A stretch of 64,000 bases of DNA from Effrenium voratum (GCA_963377175.1 CAUJNA010001497.1:1-64000), one strand, 5' to 3'. Shown: positions 20,451 to 30,609, counted from the first letter of the stretch. Notes: generated from the letters alone by a model not told the origin. Translations and numbers: made by a program.

Positions 20451-21300
20451 GCCCTGCCCGCAGATCAAGTCCGATTACGGCACAGTCTGCTTGCAAAAAA
20501 ACACCAAACGGGTTTGCGTCATGCAAGCGCCCCCGAAGAGGTATTTTCCATTGGTGTCCTTGTCAAGAACCCAGATTTTCAATGAATAGATTGCGCCAAC
20601 TTTGATTCAATGGTCGTGTGGGACAGAATGGGGAATCCTGTGTCAAAGAGCAGGAGTTGACCTGCAATCAGGCCTCGGTCGGAACATCTTTGCCCACCGA
20701 TTTGGCAATAATATAGGGAACCCAGTGCTCCTGTTCTGCATGCTACTGAGCGCCACTGAAGCTGTTTGCAACTGCATCCTTCAAGACAAGGCCCAAATTC
20801 AGTGACAAATGGCGCAAAGAACCTGAAGATTTGCCACACGAATCCGCTCCACACGGAAAGGTCCCCTAGCAAGCAAAATCATGCAAAAAACTCAACGTGA
20901 CATCCGTGCAAAAACCCACGCAAAACGCATGCAAGAAAAACATGTCATGCCAAAATCGAGAAGGGGTCACAGGCTGGCAAGCTGGGTTTCCGTGGCTGGC
21001 GCATAGTGTTGATTGCACATGGATAAGCTCCAAAATCGACGGTGTTGTTGGCGCCAATGAAGCCGCCTTAGAAGAGACCCTGACAGCTTCGGGGGCGTGA
21101 AAACGGACCTCTGTTTCCACACCCCTAAGTTGGGGCAGCATCGCCAACAACACCCGCATCAGCAGCAACCCTCCAGCTCCCTCTCCCTCATCAATCCACG
21201 CACATCTGGCGGCCATGCAAATCATGCAAAATCCTGCACAGATGCCTCGGAAAGTTGCGGCCCGGCCGACCGACAAAAAAATCTGGCCCCGTAAAAAAGA
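20451..21300. other. Non-coding stretch upstream of the fusion gene
   Basis: No ORF or motif here resembles a known family. The last 100 bases precede the viral fusion gene and presumably hold its promoter, but I can point to no specific element. Confidence 0.4.
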
Positions 21301-24168
21301 ATGGCAAGTTGGATGAGACAACGACAACGCATCAGCGAGGCGGCGGATATGGGCGCCAGGGGTCGCACGACGGCGGATGGCTCCGTCGTGTTGAACCTAC
21401 ACAGAGGGGCGGGCGCCTACGCGCTGCTCGCGCGCACGGACGGGCAGCTGACCCGAGCGGGGCAGCACTACTACTCGCACCTGGGGCTGCGCCCCCCCAC
21501 CAAGGACTTTGACTACAATCAGCCCCTCATCCGTGAGGGGCCCAACGACTACATTCTCCTGCGCAACCGGGAGAAGAAGCTTGTGCGGTCTTTGGAGGGC
21601 GACGGCGAGCACCGGCTCACCAAGCTGGGGAAGGCCTTCTTCCGAGACAAGTACTATGAGTACCTGGTCCACGTACCGGTGGTCATCCGCGGCCGGCGGC
21701 GCAGCGGGCGGAACGCGGGCGCGGCCTACGAGCGGAAAGACTGGCTACCGATCAACGAGCTCGGGGGCGCCATGACTCGGCACCCCGCGGGACTCACCGA
21801 GGAGCAGGTGGCGCAGCGCGTGCGGCGGGGGGTGGAGGCCTCCCTCGGGGACCCCGCGGGGCCCATCCTCCAGCTCTCGGACGAGACGTACTACCTGGAC
21901 CCCGAGGGGCGCTGGGTGGTCAGCACGCAGAGCACGCACTACCGGAACTCGCGGACGGAGGTGGAGACGCTGCTGCGGCAGCGCATGCAGGGGCTGCGAA
22001 GCGTGAGCTTCCAGCTGCCCTGCGAGGAGGACGTGCTGGCCAGTGCCTTCGTGGACAAGCCGCTCTGCGTGGCCCGGCAGCTTGCGGAGCTGCTGCAGCT
22101 TAGCCTCGAGGAGGTCTGTGCGGACTTCGACACCATGCTCTGCCACGACTGGCGGAGCCTGGGCGTCTCGGCCGAGGAGGTCCGGCAGTTCTGCGTCTGG
22201 CGCGACGCCCCTATGCGGTTCCTGAGCTCGCAGGGCGACGTGGTGGACAGCTACGACCCTGCACTGAAGAGACACCGCACCGTGTGCTTCCTGTGCTTCA
22301 ACGGGCACTGCTACATGTACCGGTGCGTGAAGCGCGTGCTGGAGCGGGATGCGTGGCGCACGCTGTACCGCGGCGAGGCGCGGCAGGAGCTGCCGCCGAT
22401 AGTCGAGTGGAAGCGTTTTGACCCCGCGCTGCCTTTGGAGCCGGGGCTGTTCTGGTGCGAGGACCTACGGGAGGCGCGGCGAGACTTGATGGCGGCCGGG
22501 GAGAGCCCCAAAGTGACCCTCAGCAGTCCCTCCCAGTACAGCGGGCTGAGGCTGAGGTGCGGCATGCGAATCCGTGAGCTGCCCGAGGAGCACGAGCTGC
22601 TGCGGCGCTGGTGCGAGGGGTTGGACCAGGAGTACCGGGGCCAGCGGCTGGCGGGCCTGGCGCACGAGGTCTTTCTCAAATTACTGAAGGCCAAGCGGGA
22701 GGTTCCCACAGCGGCGCAGCGGCAGGAGGTCCTGGCCGTGCAGCAGGGCTTGTGCGCGCTGTGTGGTTGCACGGTGACGCAGAGCGCCTGCGAGCTGGAC
22801 CACGTTGTGCCGGTGCGGCAGCTCTTCGCAGACAGCGTGCAGCGGCTGCAGGCGCTCTGCGTTGACTGCCACAGCGAGAAGACGCTCCGGGAATCCGCGC
22901 AGCCCACGAGTCTGGAGAGCCGCGTCTGCCCGGGGGTTATGGAGGCCTACGTGCGCAGTCCGAAGCTGCCGCCGCTGGTCTTCGAGGCCCAGGGGAGCCA
23001 CCGCGAGAAGCCCTACGTGGGTGTCGACGTCGTGCGCTGTCGCCGCAACGGTTTGGCCAACGCACCCTTCCCGCTGCCCATCCTTTGCCCCGCGGACGGC
23101 GTGGAGCCCGTGGAGCCGGGGCGGCTGCCGGACTTGGGCTACGTGGAGGGGTGCCGCGACGCGCGCCAGGCCGCGCTGCAGCTGCTGCCGTTTGTGGGCC
23201 CTGGCTGGTACCCCAAAGTTTCCATTGCCGCGATGCTGGAGACGGGCGTGTGCCGTTGGGATCACATCCCGCTGGGCATCTATGCGCGCGGACACGTGGG
23301 CGCGGCCACGCTCCGGCGGGCCCTGGAGCGCATGGACGCTGCGTGGCCCGAGGGCGAGGAGCACATGGCCAAGCTCTCGGTGAACGCGATGATCGGGCTA
23401 TGGGCGCGCCGCGCGGACGTGATCTACTCCGTGCGCAGCAGCAGCTGCCAGCTGGACGGCCCCGGCGCCGACTTCACGCAAAGCTTCTGCTACGGGGAGG
23501 GCAGCGTCTGGGACTTCGTGTACACACGGCGCCTGCTACCCAACGGAACGTATCGCCCCATCCACGACGCCGTGCTGGGCTTCGAGCACTGCATGGTGGC
23601 CAAGGCCCGGCGGCTGCTGGCGGCGCCCCCACGGTACGTGAAGCAGGTCAAGACGGACTGCCTACTGCTCCAGGGGCTGCCAAAGAGCCGGCAAGAGAGC
23701 CTGGAGGCGCTGACCAGGCTGCGGCACCAGGACGGCACACCCGTCTTTCGGGTGGAGGAGTGTAAGCCATTGCTGGGGCGCAGCGCACCGCCGCGCATGG
23801 AGGCGGAGAGGCCAGCGCTGCGGCGGTGGCGCGAGGTGGAGGACCCCCTGGAGCACTGCGCGGCCGGCAACTCCCTGTTGCTCACCGGCCTGCCGGGCAC
23901 CGGGAAGACGTACCTTGCGCGCAAGATCGTGGCGCGGCTCCGTGAGCAGGGCGAGGCGGTGCACCTGGTGTCGAAGACGCATTGCTCTGCGCAGAACCTG
24001 GGGCTCGGCGCGCAGACGGCCGACCACTGGGTGCGCAGGTACGTCCGCAACGGGAGCGTGCAAAAACTTGACTGGCTCGTGGTTGAGGAGATCACCCAGC
24101 TGGACATGGCGCTCTGGGCGGACCTGGCGTGCGTGGGGCTGAACCCCGACGTGAAGTTCCTGCTGCTT
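21301..24168 (+). CDS. HNH nuclease - polymerase-like palm - SF1 helicase fusion, 3'-truncated
   Basis: One open frame of about 956 viral codons starts MASWMRQRQRISEAADM. Residues ~482-525 form an HNH zinc nuclease: CALCG, then ELDHVVPV, then LCVDCHSEKT. Residues ~570-790 carry three motifs spaced like the B-family polymerase palm: VGVDVVRCRRNGL (motif A place), KLSVNAMIGLW (motif B place) and VKQVKTDCLLLQ (motif C place, TDC instead of DTDS). From ~858 comes a superfamily 1 helicase: Walker A GLPGTGKTYLAR, a TADHWVRR segment and Walker B LDWLVVEEITQLD, ending at KFLLLG. The frame then runs antisense through a penton stub to a stop at 24360, so the helicase lacks motifs III-VI. The HNH and helicase assignments are firm; the polymerase reading is inference. 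It is probably a replication protein of the virus, the only viral gene here without internal frameshifts over this length. Confidence 0.72.
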
Positions 24169-24346
24169 GGCGTCCACCCAGTACAAGTAGCGGCCTCGGT
24201 CTGTCGAGAGGAAGCTATCGGCGATTCTGATCTTGTAGACGGCCAGCCTGGCGTCGCTCTGCATGTGCAGGGACTCTCCCAGGTCTACCTCAAAGTCGCT
24301 GTCCGAGCCGGCTACCCTCTTGCGGCTGTCCACGTAGATCGTTGTC
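24169..24346 (-). pseudogene. Penton N-terminal stub, copy B
   Basis: The MTTIYVDSRKRVAG start through GRYLYWVDA is nearly identical to copy A, then homology ends at the fusion with helicase sequence at about 24168. Everything after the first 59 or so residues is gone. Confidence 0.85.
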
Positions 24347-24454
24347 ATTCTTTTCTTTAGGAAGCCACCTGTTCGGCGAACGATGGGCGGCTGGACTGCT
24401 GCGACGGAGGTGCAACAGGAGATATTTTCGCACCTCGCATTGATGAGCGTAGAG

Positions 24455-25235
24455 CTAGCGAACAGCTTCTGGCCCAGGAAGCTGAGCGCCGCTCCCATCG
24501 GCTTCTTTTTCCAGAGCGAAGCGCTCTTCGAAGCGCAAGTAGAACATCTCATTCTTTGGCTTGAGGTAGTAGACGAAGAGGAAGCTGTAGGGCTCTCGGG
24601 TCGCCTGCTCGTAGATCCTGTGCAGCTTGTCCTTCGGCAGCAGGGCGCTGAGCTCTTCGATGACGGCCTCCAGCTCGTGCTGGTTGCGCAGCCTCCAGCA
24701 GCAGAGGAATTGCTGATTGACCCGCACGGCTGCGCTGATTAGTCTCAGCTTCTGGGAGCTCACCCAAGTGCTGATTTGGAGGCGCCGACCCCTGATAAAG
24801 AGCGTGTCCAGGGCGCCGTGGGCCTTGTGCAGCTGTGGGCTATCTGCGAATTATCAGCACCTGATACAGCTTCTTCATCTCCAACTTCTTGGATGTCTCG
24901 GTGATCTTGCGCTGCCTCTGGATGATGTCCCGCAGCGCTGCCTCGTCCCACTCGTCGTAGTAGGCCCTCTCCCGTTCGGTATTCACCCCCAGGTCCTCCT
25001 CTATGTACTTCTTGACGGGGATCCAGCCGTCGTCGATATTGATGGACGGACTGAAGATATAGATTTTCTCGAAGACTCCGCGGTATTGCTCCAGAATCAT
25101 GCTGATCAGCGCCACGGTTTTGCCGGACTTGCTGGGACCGAGGAAGATGCCTGTACATGGTACCAGGGGCACCACGGGGTCCGAGGGCTGTTTGCTGCTG
25201 TACTCTGCCGTAGGAAACAGCTTGATCTTCCCCAT
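24455..25235 (-). pseudogene. A32/FtsK-type packaging ATPase, copy B
   Basis: I place the start at ATG 25233-25235 (MGKIKLFPTAEYSS) because copy A shares it. Walker A is GPSKSGKT at about residue 33, followed by EKIYIFSPSINIDD and DEWDEAALRDIIQRQRK. Near 24848 a net 11-base deletion relative to copy A removes the Walker B DDYAD and shifts the frame, so the first reading ends LYQVLIIRR. The rest continues in a second frame from SSQKLRLISAAVRVN through RNQHELEAVIEEL to EPYSFLFVYYL. It is the same genome-packaging motor as in copy A, with the two halves still collinear here. Loss of Walker B means it is inactive unless the deletion is a sequencing error. Confidence 0.87.
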
Positions 25236-25308
25236 CTCCTTTGCCTTACTTCCCAAATTCGACGCGGGGAAGCCGGGCAGTGAGACCGGGATGAATCTAA
25301 AGGCTGGC
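25236..25308. promoter_or_regulatory. Divergent intergenic region between ATPase and methyltransferase
   Basis: Only about 70 bases separate the start codons of the minus-strand ATPase and the plus-strand methyltransferase. Any promoters for the two must lie here or inside the coding sequences. No TATA-like or other known element is visible, so the call rests on gene arrangement alone. Confidence 0.25.
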
Positions 25309-26115
25309 ATGCGGCTGAAGTACATGGGAAGCAAATCGTGGTTGGCCCCACACGTGGACCGGCTGCTGGGGGACGTCGCTGTGCTTCACTCTCCCTTCTT
25401 CGGCTCTGGAAAGCTGGAGTACTACCTCGCAACCCGGCGTCCGGCCCTGGAGGTGCGTGGTGTCGACGCCTTCGAGCCCGTCGCAAACCTGCACCGCTGT
25501 TACTTAAAGCAAGACCCGGTCTTCCTGCGCTCCTTGCTGCGCCTGGCGGGGCGCAAGATAGACAGGCGCTTCTACTTCAGTCGCCTCCTGCCAGGCACTC
25601 AGAGAGGCCGCGCCGGGCGCCGGGCCGCCTGCTCGTACGTCCTGCTGCGCAACAGCTTCTCGGGAAAGTGGGGCTCCTTCGCACAGCAGCGGCCACTGGC
25701 GCTGAGCAGCGTGCGGCGTCTGCAACGGCCTCCCACAAACGTGACCGTGCGATGCCAGGACGCACTGGCCCATCTACGCGCTCTGCCCAGCCAAGCGCCG
25801 CGGCATTGTATCTACGCCGATCCTCCCTACATCTTCCCAGGCCGCAGCATGAACTACTATGGCACGAGGAGGCGGGGGCATGACCTGACCTTCCACTCAG
25901 AGCTCCGAGACGCGCTCTTCGCAAGCGGCCTGCCCTTCCTCCTGAGCATAAACAACGTGCCTGAAGCCTGGGAGCTCTACAGCAGGGCCGGCTCCATCAC
26001 AAGGCTGTGCTCTGGCAAGAACGGCTCCAAGCCAGAGCTGCTGGTGCTGCATCAGGGCAATCCTGTGTGTGACGCAGGAATGGCCGGAACAATCCTGTTG
26101 CCACAGCAGGATTGA
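25309..26115 (+). CDS. D12-class N6-adenine DNA methyltransferase (Dam-like)
   Basis: The protein opens MRLKYMGSKSWLAPHV, matching the FxGxK-type SAM-binding motif I of D12/Dam enzymes. It carries IYADPPYIFPGRSMNYYG with the catalytic DPPY tetrapeptide at about residue 165, and ends with a LTFHSELRDAL helix and a LLSINNVPEA strand. These enzymes transfer a methyl group from SAM to N6 of adenine in a short DNA target. The frame also extends upstream to ATG 25291 and beyond, but copy A has ATA at 25291, so I start at 25309 (268 codons). It is divergent from the packaging ATPase. Viral use could be self-marking against host nucleases or control of gene expression (inference). The stop lies inside a hairpin. 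The gene looks intact. Confidence 0.85.
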   Translation: MRLKYMGSKSWLAPHVDRLLGDVAVLHSPFFGSGKLEYYLATRRPALEVRGVDAFEPVANLHRCYLKQDPVFLRSLLRLAGRKIDRRFYFSRLLPGTQRGRAGRRAACSYVLLRNSFSGKWGSFAQQRPLALSSVRRLQRPPTNVTVRCQDALAHLRALPSQAPRHCIYADPPYIFPGRSMNYYGTRRRGHDLTFHSELRDALFASGLPFLLSINNVPEAWELYSRAGSITRLCSGKNGSKPELLVLHQGNPVCDAGMAGTILLPQQD

Positions 26116-26145
26116 GGCAGCAATCCTGTGCCCGCAACAGGATTG
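26090..26145. repeat. Two tandem CAATCCTG/CAGGATTG hairpins, copy B
   Basis: The hairpins are at 26090-26114 and 26121-26145, with 8- and 9-bp perfect arms. The first contains the methyltransferase stop codon. They are equivalent to 10083-10138 in copy A. Position suggests transcript 3'-end formation or RNA stability, which is inference. Confidence 0.85.
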
Positions 26146-26147
26146 CC

Positions 26148-26330
26148 AGGGCCGCACCAGGCCCGCACCAGGCCCGCACCAGGCCCGCACCAGGCCCGCA
26201 CCAGGCCCGCACCAGGCCCGCGCCAGGCCCGCACCAGGCCCGCACCAGGCCCGCGCCAGGCCCGCACCAGGCCCGCACAGGCCCGCACAGGCCCGCACCA
26301 GGCCCGCACCAGGCCCAAACCAGGCCCCAA
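26148..26330 (+). repeat. 11-bp GCACCAGGCCC array
   Basis: About sixteen units of GCACCAGGCCC occur with minor variants GCGCCAGGCCC and GCACAGGCCC. They lie directly after the methyltransferase hairpins. The PGPHQAR-type open frames on both strands arise from the period. Confidence 0.93.
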
Positions 26331-26339
26331 TCCGACTTT

Positions 26340-27022
26340 GGCCTGGAGCGAGGTCGGATTTCCGACTTCGCTTTTCCAAGCCTTTTGCGCACTTTTCGGC
26401 CCCAGCGGTGACGAAGCGGTGACATCACGGTGAGACCGTTTTTGGGCCAAAAAGCGCCGTTTTGGACAGGTAGCGAGAGCCCGTGGTGAGATGGTTTAGG
26501 CGTTGCTCTCCGTAGCGACGTTTCGGAGGTTCGATTCCTCCCGGGACCTCGGCGGGCGGGTGACGCGTTACGTGGAAAAACCTCGGCGGGCTGACGTGTT
26601 ACTTGGGAGCACCTCGGCGGGCTGCCGCGTCAGACACTGGCTGACTCTGGGCTGTGCCTCGGCGGGCTGACGTGTTAGAGACCGGTGACTTCGGCGGTGA
26701 CAAGCTCAGCGGGCTGGAATTCGCAGGTTTTTCGAGGTAGAAAACGGATTTCGGAGCACTGCAAACACCTGGAGCAGGTTTTCGGCGGAAAACGAGCGAA
26801 TTTGGAGGCCCAGGCTGCACTTTTGACGCCGGACACAAAAAAACGCACTTTTCGGAGTTCTCCGTTTTCAGCGCTTTTAGCACCAAAAACGGAGCGGTGA
26901 CAAAGACCGGTGACATCGGAAAAACGTTCAGCGGGTTGAAGAATTTGGCTGTTTTGCAGGGTTTTGCGACCAAAAATCCCAAATAATTATGATACTATAG
27001 GCTGCCTTTCCTTACTACTAAG
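26340..27022. repeat. Non-coding repeat element, copy B
   Basis: Second copy of the element at 10640-11475, with the same ordered segments and the same CCTTACTACTAA end. Here it contains a tRNA-like insert at 26481-26552 and is followed by sequence unrelated to integrase. Confidence 0.75.
26481..26552 (+). tRNA. tRNA-like sequence, Arg(CCG)-like, probably a pseudogene
   Basis: The B box GGTTCGATTCC is perfect and forms a T arm GGAGG/CCTCC with a seven-base loop. The A box region TGGTGAGATGG is close to consensus. The anticodon stem CGTTGC/GCGACG closes an eight-base loop TCTCCGTA, one base too long, with CTCCGTA resembling an Arg CCG loop. The acceptor arms GAGCCCG/CGGGACC pair at five of seven positions and the D stem is poor. 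I read it as a tRNA-derived sequence or decayed tRNA, possibly still carrying pol III promoter boxes. Confidence 0.45.
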
Positions 27023-27221
27023 GTATACAGGGTTGTCTCCGCCGAGAGCGGGGAGATGGGGCGAGGTTTAGCTTGGAGGGGTGGCCGGAAAAGGCACAGG
27101 GATCTTCGAAAAGTCCCCGAAAACTCAGGCGCAATCCCGCCAGCGGAGGCTACAGAGAGGCCCCAGGCTCCCACCTCCCTTTTGATGCTCTCTGTGCCTC
27201 TACGATCTCTACTCTACGTCT

Positions 27222-27690
27222 CTACTCTACATCTCGCGACAGCTCCGCCCGCCACTCACTGACGAGCTTCTTCGCGTCGGGTCGGGGCGGGGGCCCGGGC
27301 GGCCCCCCGTGATCCAGGACCGCGTCCCACGCGTCCCACTTCCCGCTCCACGTATCATGAGCCTCAAACCAGCGCAGGGCAAGCTCTGCCCGCTGGGAGC
27401 GCGTGGCCGGCGCTTGAAGAGCCGCAGAGACGTGGCTCACCTCGCTCATGATTTCCTCCAGATCCGTGCTCGCAGCGAAGCATTGCTCCTCCCGCTTCCT
27501 CAGCTGCTCCTCGAGGAGCTCGATGCGGCGGATCCTTGCAAGGCCGCTTGGCGGGAGGCCGCTGGGCCATCTGAGCAGCCGCAAGGCAGGGATCGTCCGC
27601 CCACGCGGCGGGCTTCTCCAGGAGCCATACCTGCGCGCACCAGGCCGCAGAGGAAGTCATCTCTTTCAACAGCTGCGGCGGTTCGAAATT
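27222..27690 (-). CDS. Coiled-coil protein, downstream paralogue
   Basis: The readable C-terminal part runs from RRIELLEEQLRKREEQCF through LEEIMSEVSHVSAAL and ALRWFEAHDTWSGKWDAWD to KKLVSEWRAELSRDVE. Its N-terminal part (LLKEMTSSAAWCAQVWLLEK) duplicates the start of the gene to its right, and the two parts are joined by a frame change near 27570. It has a helical, heptad-like composition and no recognised family. It lies inside the viral block between the Dam-like enzyme and PolB, so a viral origin is likely. Confidence 0.45.
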
Positions 27691-27699
27691 ATCGAGAAA

Positions 27700-28140
27700 G
27701 CGAAACGAGAGCTCGGGATCTCTTTTTTTTCCATCATCTGTGCGCTTGCGCAAGGATCTCACCGAGCTGCGCCACCCGCAGGCGGAGAATTCTGTTGCTG
27801 CGCTCCAGCTCTTCAACGCGCTCCCTGGCTCGCTCGCTCTGTCGATGATTTCGTTGAGGCCGCCTATCCGCTGGCGGAGATTTCTGTTCTCGCGCTCCCG
27901 CTCCAAGCATTTCATCGAGGAGCTCCTCATCGGGGCCCGCGATGCGGCGGCGCTGGTGCGAGCGCTCTGCCTCGAGCAGCGCGTCCTCGCGGGGCCGCGT
28001 AGCATGTCGCAGGGAGGCCGCTGGGCCATCAGAGCAGCCGCAATGCAGGGAGCGTCCTCGTCCGCCCACGCAGCGGGCTTCTCCAGGAGCCATGCCTGCA
28101 CGCGCCGGAAGGCCGCAGAGGAAGTCATCTCTTTGAGCAT
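27700..28140 (-). pseudogene. Coiled-coil protein, upstream paralogue
   Basis: It starts at 28138-28140 with MLKEMTSSAAFRRVQAWLLE, followed by charged helical pieces in alternating frames (ERERENRNLRQRIGGLNEII, then RVEELERSNRILRLRVAQL). The first 35 or so residues are repeated at about 27680-27560, so two related genes lie in tandem. At least two frame changes break it. Function is unknown. Confidence 0.4.
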
Positions 28141-28199
28141 GGGTTCGAAATCATAAAAGCGAGAAGGCGAGAAAACGAGAGCTCGGGATCTTTCTTTTT

Positions 28200-30531
28200 T
28201 TCAGGTTCCGACAGTCTACACCCAGCAGCGGCTCAGCCGCACAGTGCCGGAGCGGGCCCCAGAGCTGCCTCCGCTCGCTGTGCTTGAGCTCCATGAAGCC
28301 CGCCATGAAGGGGGTAGGCCCTGTGCAGCCTCCAGACCCTGGCGCCCAGCACGTCCCGCAGGAACTTGAGCCGCTTGCCGTCCACGCCCTCCTCCACGTG
28401 CATGCCGAGGAAGGGCACGAGCTTCTCGCAGGGCGACGGGGAGAGGCCGAGGCGCACCGCCATGTCCGCGGTGTGCGGCCCGTACAGGCCCTTCCCGACC
28501 TTCATGCGCGCGGGGGGAGCCCAGTCCAAGTGGTCGTGCAGCTCCGGGGGGAAGTCGTAGTCCACGAGGAGCAGGTAGCTCACCTCCTCGGCGTCGGACT
28601 CCCAGTTCAGGCACGAGAGGCACGTCTCGTGCAGCCAGCTCAGCCTCGCTGCGTTGTCTTCGGGCAGGGCGACCGCCACGCAGGGGCCGTTGGGCATGGG
28701 CAGCGTCATTGCGGCCGGGTACATGGCGTTGAAGTCCAAGTACGAGATCCAGCTGACGGGCTCCTCGGGGTTGTAGTCCTCCTCGCCCAGCTCGGGGTTG
28801 TTGGCTTGAGCGAAGGGCTGGAAGATGCAGCTCAGCCCGCCCATGACGGAGGCCCGCACGACCCTGTAGGCCTGCTCGTCGGTGATGAGGTGAATGGGCG
28901 TCTCGCGGGCCGAGTGCCGCAGCATGGCGTCCCAGGCGGCCCCGGGCAGCGTGACGTAGTGGATGGGGTCGAGCCCCGACTGCGCCCGGAAGGAGTCCCG
29001 GTAGCTCTCCATCACGTCCGCCAGGGCCAGGACGTCGGTGTGGAGGTGTGGAACTCGCGGAAGGTCTCCCACCCCATGACGTTGGCGGTGTTCACGGCCA
29101 GCCGGTGGTCCTCTGCGCTCACCGCCTTCCCCGCCAGCACGCTGTCGTAGCAGTGCTGCTCCCACACCGCGGGCATCTCCCACGCCTCGGCGCCGCAGAA
29201 GTGCTCGAATGGCATGGGCAGCTTGCGCAGGATGCAGTCCCACGCCTGCTCCAGGTCGCAGTGCGTCCGCCGCTGTTTGAGAGGCCGTCTTTGGGGCGGA
29301 GAGTCGGTCGGCGTACGCAGCTGCAGCTCGGGGTGAAGCGAGGCCATCAGCGGGAAGAGCTCCGGCAGCTGCTTGTGGGTGCAGGCCCTGAGGTCGTCGA
29401 TCATGCTGGCCAGGCTCGAGGGGAAGACGTTCATGCTGTCCACGAACCTCAGCGGGCCCCAGCTCATCTGCAGGCACTTCTCGCCCGACTTGCAGAGGAC
29501 TCGGAGGCAGAGGTGGCTGTAGTCGCCCTGCTTGATCGCGGCCTGCAGGGCGCACCAGCCGGTGAGGGGCTTTGGCGCGGCCTTGGCCTTGGGCTTTGGC
29601 GCGGCCTTGGGCATGGGCCTCTCGGGCTCGCTGCCTTCTGCCTCGTCCTCGCCGAGCTCTTCGCGCGGCGTCGTAGCCGCCCCCGTTGTGAAAGACCACT
29701 GGGATGGTCTTGGGCGTCTGGGCCGCGATGTTGCAGGAGTGGCACAGCGCCCCGAGATACTGCCCGGCGCCGTGGCAGTGGTGGAGCTTCTTCTCGGCGG
29801 TCTCGAAGGACGCGAGGCACTCCCTGCAGTGAGTGGCGGCCCTGTGCTCCAGCTCCTCCCGCCGGGTCATGCTGACGGGCCGAGTTCGGCGTCTCCAGGT
29901 GAGGAAGTGGTCGGCCAGCTTGAGAAGGTCGTCCAGCATGGCGCGGACGGCGTGGTACTTGTCGCTGTCCCGCTCGTGGTGCGTGAGCCTCAGCCTCAGC
30001 TCCTCGGGCGGCACGTAGCCGCAGCGCCCGACGGCGACGTAGCAGGAAGAAGCCGCGACGGTCTGGCGCACCGGCTGCTGCTGCGCTACGTGGACCGTCG
30101 GGGCGGGCGTGCTGTAGACCTCGAGGTCCGCGTAGCACGTCAGGGGCGCGAGCTCTGCGGAGGCGCCTCACGATCCACGGCGCCAGCCTGAGGAAGTAGT
30201 GCGTGAGCTCCACCCTGTCCTCGTCCTCGTCCTCGTCGTTTACGGCCGGGCGCGTCAGCAGGATCTGGAAGCTGACCTTCGCGAGGAAGGGCAGCCGAAT
30301 CGCCAGCAGGTCTTGGAGCCGGTCCACCAGCGGCCGCATGGCGTCGATGGTGAAGACCTGCTGCCCAGGAAGAGGGCGCAGCCGCAGCTCGCGGGTCCAA
30401 GCGGCCCCGCGCGGGCGCAGCTCTGTCACAGCGGCCTCGGCGCTGGGAGCGCGCGGCTCCTCCAGAGGCACCGCCCGGACGGCGGCGAGGCCCAGGCGGC
30501 CCCAGATGAGATCAGACAGCTCGGAGGTCAT
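28200..30531 (-). pseudogene. Protein-primed family B DNA polymerase (Polinton type), frameshifted and 3'-truncated
   Basis: The N-terminus MTSELSDLIWGRLGL leads to VELTHYFLRLAPWIV, then in a second frame TCYADLEVYSTP, the exonuclease I D-x-E motif. Next come CRECLASFETAEKKLHHCHG and GALCHSCNIAA, a Cys/His finger typical of Polinton PolB, then IPVVFHNGGGYD. A third frame (29614-29012) carries LCKSGEKCLQMSWGPLRFVD. The first resumes with VLALADVMESYRDSF and LPGAAWDAML, and reaches motif A, ISYLDFNAMYPAAM. A last shift near 28310 gives FMAGFMELKHSERRQ. Homology ends near 28200 before motifs B and C. This is the replicative, terminal-protein-primed polymerase of Polintons; with four shifts and no catalytic C-motif it is dead. 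Its upstream flank is cut by the retrotransposon. Confidence 0.85.
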
Positions 30532-30609
30532 GGTGCGAATTGGTTTGAGCTAATTGCTTTCTATAGAAAAATAATAAAATATTCAGTCGGTCGGACGGGC
30601 GCTTCTTTT

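Noticed and set aside
20129..20605. PKPCPATRSLA-repeat ORFs in three frames
   Set aside because: They come from an 18-19-bp repeat read in every frame.
26069..26450. PGPHQAR / RAWCGPGAGL repeat ORFs on both strands
   Set aside because: They are produced by the 11-bp GC-rich array; only the methyltransferase ending at 26115 is supported.
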